7,409 bases of DNA from NCBI GenBank assembly GCA_043758025.1, contig JAYVOH010000339.1, forward strand, positions 1-7,409. Direction: 5' to 3'. Origin of the DNA: VFKE01 sp043758025. Its GTDB lineage: Bacteria > Verrucomicrobiota > Verrucomicrobiia > Verrucomicrobiales > Verrucomicrobiaceae. The position numbers and the translations under genes are program-made. Under the pieces are notes generated by a model that had not been told where the DNA came from, did no database searches, and worked only from the letters and a program-made list of their open reading frames with translations. This document shows positions 1-6,291 of this stretch, in pieces (position 1 is the first letter of the stretch; the number at the start of each line of letters is the position of its first letter).

Positions 1-1
1 T

Positions 2-1165
2 GAAGGCCCTCGGAAATTCATCAAGGACTCCGGGCTTGCTGCGGTGAACCAACACGGGCGCATCTGGCGTGTGCGGCATCAGGATCAAGCGCTGACCACG
101 GCCCCGCACATGCTCAAAGAGTCCACCGCTGAACTGCCGCGCCATCTGGAAAACCGGAACGGCTGGTGGCGTGACACGGCGCAAAAGCTCATTATTCTCC
201 GTGCGGATCGCGAGAGCATCACTCCTCAACTCGCGCAGATGGCGCGCTCCAATGCCAATCCCATCACGAGGCTTCATGCGCTCTGGACGCTGGAAGGCAT
301 GGGCAAAGCGGACGCTGCCTTGCTTTTGGACGCGATGAAGGACGCTGACCCACGCCTTCGCGCCGCAGCCATCCGCATCAGCGAGCCGCTCCTCGCGAAG
401 AAGCACGCTGCCATACTCGATGCCATCGTCAGCCTTGCAAAGCGCGATCCCGATGCCGAAGTCGCGAAGCAGATCATCCTTTCCCTTGCTTACTCTGGCG
501 ATGGAACCACAACCGCGCTCAGCGATCAGCTCATCGAGCGCCACCTTTCTCATGAAGGCGTGTTTCTCGCCGCCTGCCTGGTGTTTTGGAAACAGCCTTC
601 GCCTTACCTTCAACGCCTTCAGAAAGGCGAAGGCTTCGACGTGATCACGGACGCCTCTGAGCGAGCCCTCATCGCAGCACGTTGGACGCAAGGTTTTGCC
701 CAATGGAATCGCGCTCTGAAGCTGCCGAAGGATATGCCTAAAGAACGCCAGCAGCTCATCAGTAAAGGCGAGGACATCTTCTATCAGATCTGCGTGTCCT
801 GCCACGGCCCTGATGGTAAAGGCGTCACGCTGCCAGGCACGGACATGGCCATCGCCCCCGCGCTCGCAGGCAGCGCTCGTGTGAAAGGCCCCGCCGCTGG
901 CATGGTGCCGGTGCTCATCAACGGACTGCTCGGCCCCATCGAAGGCAAGACCTATCAGGGCCAGATGATGACGCCCGCCGCTACATTTGGCATCACCCGC
1001 GATGACCGCCTTGCTGAAATCATCAGCTTTGTCCGCTATGCCTGGGGCAACGAAGCCAGCAGCGTGACCAAAGATGATGTGGCAAAAATCCGCAATGAGC
1101 ACAAGAAACGCCAGACGCCATGGACCGATGAAGAACTGAAAGCGCTGACCGTTGAGGCCAAATAA
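2..1165 (+). CDS. PVC-type HEAT-repeat / c-type haem protein, C-terminal part (5' end outside window)
   Basis: The frame is open from the left edge, so the gene starts upstream; the GTG at 44 is internal and is not a start. The visible 387 residues begin with a strand that reads like the end of a beta-propeller (HGRIWRVRH). Alpha-helical HEAT-like repeats follow at about residues 50-190, including NGWWRDTAQKLI and RLHALWTLEGMG, both typical of PVC 'membrane-bound dehydrogenase' proteins. A monohaem cytochrome c domain fills about residues 250-350. It has CVSCH at 791-805 (residues 264-268) for covalent haem, and two methionines in GQMMTPA (965-970) as candidate axial ligands. The family is exported and is thought to carry electrons from a sugar- or alcohol-oxidising propeller domain, but substrates are mostly unproven. 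The gene ends in TAA with no clear terminator. The family call is firm; the substrate is unknown. Confidence 0.85.
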   Translation, partial: EGPRKFIKDSGLAAVNQHGRIWRVRHQDQALTTAPHMLKESTAELPRHLENRNGWWRDTAQKLIILRADRESITPQLAQMARSNANPITRLHALWTLEGMGKADAALLLDAMKDADPRLRAAAIRISEPLLAKKHAAILDAIVSLAKRDPDAEVAKQIILSLAYSGDGTTTALSDQLIERHLSHEGVFLAACLVFWKQPSPYLQRLQKGEGFDVITDASERALIAARWTQGFAQWNRALKLPKDMPKERQQLISKGEDIFYQICVSCHGPDGKGVTLPGTDMAIAPALAGSARVKGPAAGMVPVLINGLLGPIEGKTYQGQMMTPAATFGITRDDRLAEIISFVRYAWGNEASSVTKDDVAKIRNEHKKRQTPWTDEELKALTVEAK

Positions 1166-1236
1166 ACTGTCTACTACCGTAACACGGGCGCACCTAACCG
1201 TCGACCGCAGAAATCATCCCGCAATCCCAAACGAAC

Positions 1237-1472
1237 ATGATCAAGTCACCTCTACTGGCCTTGCTCACCCTTTTGTTTGGCTCCTTTGCCGCGTTGCCGG
1301 CCGCCGAGATCAAGCCTGCTTTTTTTCAGACCACATGGTTTTGCAACGTGACCGGCCCGTTCCGGTTTGGGGGCAAAACAGTCAGATGACCCCGAAGGAG
1401 GACGTGAAGACCAGTTTGATGTGCTTCGCCATGTCACCCAGATACATTAAAATCACCGGCCGTGGTTATTAA
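1237..1472 (+). pseudogene. Sialate O-acetylesterase remnant, frameshifted and truncated
   Basis: An ATG at 1237 opens a good signal peptide: MIKSPLL, then a hydrophobic run, then an ALPAA-type cleavage site. The reading then goes out of frame in a run of seven T (1320-1326). In the next frame, 1326-1376 encodes SDHMVLQRDRPVPVWGQ, the hallmark start of mature sialate O-acetylesterases, secreted SGNH-type hydrolases that remove acetyl groups from sialic acids or other glycans. One extra T would restore a continuous signal peptide-AFFSDHMVLQRD reading. After VWGQ the expected beta-sandwich sequence is absent; the frame runs through about 31 unrecognised residues to TAA at 1470-1472. Recognisable homology therefore covers only about 1237-1376, against a family length of several hundred residues. 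No SD sequence precedes the ATG. A decayed fragment is the best reading; a sequencing error could explain the shift but not the truncation. Confidence 0.75.
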
Positions 1473-1502
1473 GGATTAGCGACTCCTTTCGCAATTTACC
1501 AT

Positions 1503-1602
<100 letters not shown>

Positions 1603-1607
1603 AATAG

Positions 1608-1637
1608 TTAATAAGCCCGGCTGTCTGGAGATTGCAA
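1608..1637 (-). promoter_or_regulatory. Candidate sigma-70-like promoter for tRNA-Pro
   Basis: On the minus strand, TTGCAA (1632-1637) and TATTAA (1608-1613) lie 18 bases apart and resemble -35 and -10 boxes. Transcription would begin near 1600, about 15 bases before the tRNA 5' end, which is a usual leader length. The call rests only on the match to the consensus and on position. Confidence 0.4.
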
Positions 1638-1741
1638 GCGCGAGATGCGGCGTAAATTTCACCTGAAACAATTGATAAGCGCATTCCGTCGCATTTCATC
1701 TTGCACGTTCCATCGTGCGCATCACATTCCGCATCCACCTA
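1638..1741 (+). promoter_or_regulatory. argC upstream region: weak -10 candidate, small inverted repeats, no SD
   Basis: The arginine operon must be transcribed from this intergenic stretch or from further left, but no strong promoter stands out. TAAATT at 1653-1658 lies 15 bases from the palindromic TTGCAA at 1632-1637, which is shorter than ideal. Two small inverted repeats follow: TTTCA-CC-TGAAA at 1657-1668, a possible operator half-site pair, and GCACG-ttccat-CGTGC at 1703-1718, a short hairpin upstream of the start. Neither matches the ARG box known for ArgR. No purine-rich SD precedes the ATG at 1742; the bases just before it are CCACCTA. Confidence 0.2.
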
Positions 1742-2791
1742 ATGTCCCAGAATGTGAAAGTTGCAGTCGTCGGCGCGAACGGTTACTCCGGTCGGGAATT
1801 GATGCGCCTGCTGCTCCTGCATCCGCACGCGGAAATCGCCGCCGTAACTTCGCGCGCGTTGGCGGGCAAACCTCTGGCCGGTGAGTTCCCCAGAATGCGC
1901 GGTGTTAAGAACGCGGATTCGCTGCATTTCATCGCGCCTGACATTGACAAGATCGCAGAGTCTGGCGCGAAGTTCGTCTTTCTCGCCCTACCGCATGGCG
2001 TGGCCCATGAATTCGCCGGGCCGCTGCTGGATGCGGGCCTGCGCGTGATTGATCTCAGCGCGGATTTCCGGCTGAGGGACGCAAGCGTTTACGCGAAATA
2101 TTACGATCTCGCACATCCAGCACCAGCACTGCTCGAGAAGGCGGTTTATGCCTTGCCTGAGATCAGAAATTCCGAAATAAAATCAGCTTCTATCATCGCG
2201 TGCCCCGGCTGCTATCCCACGAGCATACTTCTGCCGCTCATTCCCCTGCTGCGCGCCGGATTGCTGGACGATTCGCCGATTTCCATCAGCAGCATGAGCG
2301 GCGTGAGCGGAGCCGGACGCGAGGCGAAGACGGCCTTCCTGTTCTGTGAATGCAACGAGAGCGTGCGCAGTTACAGCGTGCCTCGTCATCGACACCTCAG
2401 CGAAATAGCCCAAGAGTTGGACTTAGCCGCGGGCGGCAAAGTTCGTTTCACGTTCGTGCCGCATCTCGTGCCCGTGAATCAGGGCATTTGCACCACCATC
2501 TTTGCCGGTCTGCGTAAAGGAGCTTCCATGGAGGATGTCGAGAGTGCTTTGGTTGCGGCTTATGCCGGACGGCCCTTTGTGCGGCTACTGGGAAATAATG
2601 TTTCGCCGGACACCAAGAACGTCACGGGCACGAACTTCATAGACATCGGCTGGGCGCATGATTCAGAAGCCGACCGCCTCATTCTGATGAGCGCCGAAGA
2701 CAATCTTGTCAAAGGCGCGGCTGGGCAGGCCGTGCAGAATTTAAACATTGCCTGTGGTTTCGATGAGACCGCTGGCTTGATGGTGCTTTAA
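1742..2791 (+). CDS. argC: N-acetyl-gamma-glutamyl-phosphate reductase (EC 1.2.1.38)
   Basis: ArgC uses NADPH to reduce N-acetylglutamyl-5-phosphate to N-acetylglutamate semialdehyde, the third step of cytoplasmic arginine synthesis. The 349-residue product starts MSQNVKVAVVGANGYSGREL, an N-terminal Rossmann fold with the family's GxxGYxG NADP-binding loop. The catalytic cysteine is Cys157 in CPGCYPTS (codon 2210-2212). The conserved histidine region PRHRHLSEI is at residues 215-223. MSGVSGAGREAK and FVPHLVPVNQGI are also family hallmarks. Length matches the usual 345-350 residues. The ATG at 1742 is chosen because it sits directly before the first beta strand; the GTG at 1715 would add nine residues not typical of the family. 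It is the first gene of the arg operon, 24 bases before argJ. Confidence 0.97.
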   Translation: MSQNVKVAVVGANGYSGRELMRLLLLHPHAEIAAVTSRALAGKPLAGEFPRMRGVKNADSLHFIAPDIDKIAESGAKFVFLALPHGVAHEFAGPLLDAGLRVIDLSADFRLRDASVYAKYYDLAHPAPALLEKAVYALPEIRNSEIKSASIIACPGCYPTSILLPLIPLLRAGLLDDSPISISSMSGVSGAGREAKTAFLFCECNESVRSYSVPRHRHLSEIAQELDLAAGGKVRFTFVPHLVPVNQGICTTIFAGLRKGASMEDVESALVAAYAGRPFVRLLGNNVSPDTKNVTGTNFIDIGWAHDSEADRLILMSAEDNLVKGAAGQAVQNLNIACGFDETAGLMVL

Positions 2792-2815
2792 TCCCAACGC
2801 AGCCGACATTTTTTC

Positions 2816-4096
2816 ATGAGCAAGGCATCATCACTGGCAGTTGATTTTCCGTTCAAGTCAATCAGCGGCGGCGTCACTGCGCCCAAAGGATTCCGCGCGG
2901 GAGCCATTGCCTGCGGCATCAAAAATCCCAAGATGTTGCGCCTTGATCTCGCGCTCATCGTTTCTGATCTCGAGGCCAAAACTTCAGCATGTTTCACCAC
3001 GAACCGGGTCAAAGCTGCGCCGGTGCGGGTTTCCTTGCAGCATGTGAAAAGCGGTGATGCGCGCGCCATCATCGTGAACAGCGGCAACGCCAACGCCTGC
3101 ACCGGGCCGCAAGGCATCACGGATGCCAAGGCCATGACACGCGAAGTGGCCGACCAACTTGGCTTGCGGATGAGTCAGGTTCTCGTCGGCTCCACCGGCA
3201 TCATCGGGATGCCGATGCCGATCGAGCGCATTCTGCCGAAGATCGAGGAACTCACCGAGTCCCTGCACACGAAAGGTTCCGACAAGGCCGCGCAGGCGAT
3301 CATGACGAGCGATACTAAACCGAAGAGCTACGCCATCGAAGTGGAATGCAACGGCGAGACTTTTCGCGTGGGCGGCATCGCCAAAGGCGCGGGCATGATC
3401 TGCCCTAACATGGCCACCATGCTGGCGTTCATTACGACTGATGCCGCAGTCGAAGCCTCGGAGTTGAAGCGCGCAACCCAAGCGGCGGTCGAGCAAAGCT
3501 TTAACCGCATCACCATTGATGGCGATACCAGCACCAACGACACAGTCATCGTGATGAGCAACGGCGCTTCCAGTGTGCCTCTCATCAAAAATAAATCCGC
3601 CTGCGCCGTAGTCTTCCGAGCCGCGCTGCGCCGGGTCATGGTGGAACTCGCCAAGATGATCGTGCGCGACGGCGAGCGCGTGACGCGCTTTGTCGAAATC
3701 CGCGTCAAGGGCGCGCGCAATTATCAGGATGCAAAAAACGTAGCCGAGGCAGTGGCAAAATCTACCCTCGTTAAATGCTCGTGGCATGGCGGCGACCCAA
3801 ACTGGGGCCGGGTCATGCATGCCGTGGGCTATGCAAACGCGCGCATTCGGGAAGAGATGGTGGATATTTATTTCGGTGGCTTATGCGCGGCCAAGAATGG
3901 TTTGCCAGCGGCGACACCCGTTAAAGAACTCGAGAAGATCACGACGCTACCCAGTTTCACCGTGACCATCGATCTGAATCTCGGCGAGGCGGACTACAAT
4001 GTTTACACCACTGACCTCAGCGAGGAATATGTGGACTTCAACAGCAGCGAATACTCCGCCGCCGTTCATGCCAAACGGCAGACGGGCTTGGCTTGA
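2816..4096 (+). CDS. argJ: Glutamate N-acetyltransferase / ArgJ ornithine acetyltransferase (EC 2.3.1.35)
   Basis: ArgJ transfers the acetyl group of N-acetylornithine to glutamate, giving ornithine and regenerating N-acetylglutamate (acetyl cycle). The 426-residue precursor carries the autocleavage site PNMA-TMLAF; Thr201 (codon 3416-3418) would become the N-terminal nucleophile of the beta chain. Further hallmarks are NSGNANACTG, the oxyanion-hole Thr127-Gly128 in GSTGIIG, GGIAKGAGMI, DGDTSTNDTV and GDPNWGRVM. Whether it also uses acetyl-CoA (bifunctional, EC 2.3.1.1) cannot be read from the sequence. The C-terminus runs about 11 residues past the usual ending (after NSSEY), so that the TGA overlaps the argB ATG. 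The start is ATG with a run of T just upstream and no SD. Confidence 0.97.
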   Translation: MSKASSLAVDFPFKSISGGVTAPKGFRAGAIACGIKNPKMLRLDLALIVSDLEAKTSACFTTNRVKAAPVRVSLQHVKSGDARAIIVNSGNANACTGPQGITDAKAMTREVADQLGLRMSQVLVGSTGIIGMPMPIERILPKIEELTESLHTKGSDKAAQAIMTSDTKPKSYAIEVECNGETFRVGGIAKGAGMICPNMATMLAFITTDAAVEASELKRATQAAVEQSFNRITIDGDTSTNDTVIVMSNGASSVPLIKNKSACAVVFRAALRRVMVELAKMIVRDGERVTRFVEIRVKGARNYQDAKNVAEAVAKSTLVKCSWHGGDPNWGRVMHAVGYANARIREEMVDIYFGGLCAAKNGLPAATPVKELEKITTLPSFTVTIDLNLGEADYNVYTTDLSEEYVDFNSSEYSAAVHAKRQTGLA

Positions 4097-5001
4097 TGGT
4101 GTATCTTTATCGAAACGCCATGCTCCACGAAGAACAAATCCGCAAAGCCGACGTGCTCACCGAGGCGCTGCCCTACATGCAGAGCTTTCGCGGCCAGACC
4201 TTTCTCATCAAAGTGGGCGGCTCTGCGATGGAAGAGACTGCGCTGGTGGACAGTCTCTTGCGCGACATCGTTTTTCTTGAGGCCGTCGGCATCAATCCCG
4301 TCCTCGTCCACGGCGGCGGCAAGGCCATCAACAAGGCGATGAAAGACGCGGGCTTGGAAGCCAAATTCATCGGCGGACTGCGTGTCACCGACGCGGCGAC
4401 CATCGGCATCGTCGAGGAAACACTGGCCCGCGTGATCAACCCCGATCTCGTGCAGCGCATCAAACAACTTGGCGGCAAGGCGCTCGGCCTTCCCGGCACG
4501 CAGGTCTTTCTCGGTAAAAAAATGCCGGGCAAAGATCCCACGACAGGTCAACCCGCTGACTTGGGTTTTGTCGGCGAGGTCATTGATTGCAATACAGAGA
4601 TCATCGATCTCGCCGTCGCCGGAGAAGTCGTGCCTGTCGTCTCGCCCGTGGCGAAAGAAGCCGGCTCCGGCCAGACCTTGAATGTGAACGCCGACATCGC
4701 CGCCTGCGCGCTTGCGAAGAAATTAAAGGCCAGCAAGCTGATCTTTCTCAGCGATGTCCTCGGCATTATGCGTGACCCGAAAGATAATGCCACGCTAATC
4801 CCAACGCTAAACGAGGCCGCGATTGTGAAGCTTAAAACGGAGGGTGTCATCTCTGGCGGCATGATCCCGAAGGTGGACAGCGCGCTTGATTCCCTGCATG
4901 GCGGCGTCAAGAAAGTTCACATGATTGACGGACGAATCCCCCACTCGCTCGTATTGGAAATATTCACCGACCGTGGCATCGGCACGGAAATCACGTTATA
5001 A
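4096..5001 (+). CDS. argB: Acetylglutamate kinase (EC 2.7.2.8), arginine-sensitive type
   Basis: ArgB phosphorylates N-acetylglutamate with ATP, the committed and usually regulated step. The product is 301 residues from ATG 4096. Visible amino-acid-kinase motifs are KVGGSAM (Lys39), LVHGGGKAINKAM (about 71-83), GLRVTDAAT with Arg96, LNVNADIAA, LSDVLGI and ISGGMIPK (Lys259). The N-terminal stretch KADVLTEALPYMQSFRG forms the extra helix of hexameric arginine-inhibited enzymes. The C-terminal HSLVLEIFTDRGIGTEI fits their arginine-site signature, so feedback inhibition by arginine is inferred. The ATG shares one base with the argJ stop (TGATG), which suggests coupled translation. The in-frame ATG at 4120 (293 residues) is an alternative; neither start has a clear SD. 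Confidence 0.96.
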   Translation: MVYLYRNAMLHEEQIRKADVLTEALPYMQSFRGQTFLIKVGGSAMEETALVDSLLRDIVFLEAVGINPVLVHGGGKAINKAMKDAGLEAKFIGGLRVTDAATIGIVEETLARVINPDLVQRIKQLGGKALGLPGTQVFLGKKMPGKDPTTGQPADLGFVGEVIDCNTEIIDLAVAGEVVPVVSPVAKEAGSGQTLNVNADIAACALAKKLKASKLIFLSDVLGIMRDPKDNATLIPTLNEAAIVKLKTEGVISGGMIPKVDSALDSLHGGVKKVHMIDGRIPHSLVLEIFTDRGIGTEITL

Positions 5002-6281
5002 TGACAGACGCAGAAAAGTTTCAAAATTACGTCGTCCCGAACTATGGGCGCTTTGATTTTTGGCCGGAGCGTGGCAGCGGCGTGAAGCTGTGGGATCGCG
5101 ATGGAAAAGAATATCTCGACTTCGCGGGCGGCGTCGCGGTGTGTCCGCTCGGTCATTGCCATCCTGAAGTCGTCAAAGCCATCAACGAGCAGGCAGCGAA
5201 GCTGATTCACGTTTCGAACTGGTATCACATTGCGCAGCAGGGCGAACTCGCCCGAATGTTGGTCGAGGATGTTCTTGGGATCCCGGGCAAATGTTTTTTC
5301 TGCAATAGCGGTGCCGAGGCCAACGAGGGACTCATCAAACTCGCGCGCAAGTTCGGCGTGCTCCGCCCGCAAGCGGACGGCTCGCCGCGCTACGAGATCA
5401 TCACATTCACCGGCAGCTTTCATGGTCGCACCATGGCCACCATGTCCGCGACCGCACAGGAAAAAATTCACGGCGGCTTCGGCCCGCTCGTTCCGGGATT
5501 CAAATATGTTCCGTTCAATGACATTGCCGCACTGGAAGCCGCCATTTCAGATAACACGGTCGCCATTCTTCTGGAACCCGTGCAAGGCGAGAGCGGTGTC
5601 AATCCGGCCACACCTGAGTTCCTCCGTGCCGCAGCAAAATTGCGTGACCAGCATAATCTCCTCCTCATGCTTGATGAAGTGCAGTGCGGTCTCGGTAGAA
5701 CCGGTGACCTCGGCGGCTGGCGCAGCATTGTGCCCGGTGATGAAGTGCTGCCCGATGCGATTAGCTGGGCCAAGTCCATCGGCAGCGGCTATGCGCTCGG
5801 CTCCTTCTGGGCGCGCAGCCGGGCCATCTCGGATCAAATCGATGCTCCCCTGCTCTGCGATATACTTGGAGCCGGTTCGCACGGCACCACTTACGGCGGA
5901 TCGCCCCTGGCCTGCGCCACTGCCATCGCCACGCTGAATGTGATCCTGCGTGACCACCTCGCGGCGCACTCAAAAAAAATGGGCATCATGATCGCGCATG
6001 AAGCCACCTCATGGAAACTGCCTGCGCTGAAAGCAGTCCGCGCCTTCGGATTCATGATCGGTTTTGAACTCAACACTGGCTTGATCGAAACGCGCGATGA
6101 CTTCAAAGCCAGTGGCAAAATACCATCGATCTGGATCGTAAAACAACTCATGGATGCCGGACTCCTCACTGTAGCCGCAGGCCCGAAAGTGCTCCGCTGG
6201 CTCGCCCCCATGAACACCACCGAGTCCGAGGCCCGCGCTGGATTGAAGATCATGCGTGCGGTCTTGAGCCGGATTGTCTGA
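5001..6281 (+). CDS. argD: Acetylornithine aminotransferase (EC 2.6.1.11)
   Basis: ArgD is a PLP enzyme that transaminates N-acetylglutamate semialdehyde with glutamate to N-acetylornithine. The 426 residues show the class III (fold type I) pattern: FAGGVAVCPLGHCHP near 42-55, NSGAEANE (102-109) for phosphate binding, SFHGRTMATMSAT (139-151), LEPVQGESG (191-199), and LDEVQCGLGRTG (224-235) with Asp225 for the pyridine nitrogen. The PLP lysine is Lys258 in AKSIGSGYALGS (codon 5772-5774), and GSHGTTYGGSPLAC follows. Operon position favours ArgD over ornithine or 4-aminobutyrate aminotransferase. Deviations from the common family are the Cys in AVCPLG, where Asn is usual, and GSGYALGSFW after the lysine in place of GGGxPIGA. 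The ATG overlaps the argB stop by one base (TAATG). It is the last gene of the operon in view. Confidence 0.94.
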   Translation: MTDAEKFQNYVVPNYGRFDFWPERGSGVKLWDRDGKEYLDFAGGVAVCPLGHCHPEVVKAINEQAAKLIHVSNWYHIAQQGELARMLVEDVLGIPGKCFFCNSGAEANEGLIKLARKFGVLRPQADGSPRYEIITFTGSFHGRTMATMSATAQEKIHGGFGPLVPGFKYVPFNDIAALEAAISDNTVAILLEPVQGESGVNPATPEFLRAAAKLRDQHNLLLMLDEVQCGLGRTGDLGGWRSIVPGDEVLPDAISWAKSIGSGYALGSFWARSRAISDQIDAPLLCDILGAGSHGTTYGGSPLACATAIATLNVILRDHLAAHSKKMGIMIAHEATSWKLPALKAVRAFGFMIGFELNTGLIETRDDFKASGKIPSIWIVKQLMDAGLLTVAAGPKVLRWLAPMNTTESEARAGLKIMRAVLSRIV

Positions 6282-6291
6282 GCAACAGCAA

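Noticed and set aside
44..46. GTG as the start of the first gene
   Set aside because: The frame is open to the left edge, and the residues before the GTG continue in the style of the family, so the gene begins outside the window.
1471..1488. Possible tRNA terminator: AAGGA ... TCCTT
   Set aside because: It is a five-base stem with an eight-base loop and no U-tract in the minus-strand direction.
2984..3820. Long open frame of 278 codons on the minus strand
   Set aside because: It lies wholly opposite argJ and is rich in His, Asp and Arg, as expected from the reverse reading of GC-rich codons. It has no recognisable motif.
4066..4551. Minus-strand open frame over the argJ/argB junction
   Set aside because: It is the shadow of argB codons in a GC-rich gene, with no start signal and no motif.
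5230..5937. Plus-strand open frame of 235 codons inside argD in another frame
   Set aside because: The composition is dominated by Ser, Arg and Pro from shifted argD codons; argD itself is intact through this region.
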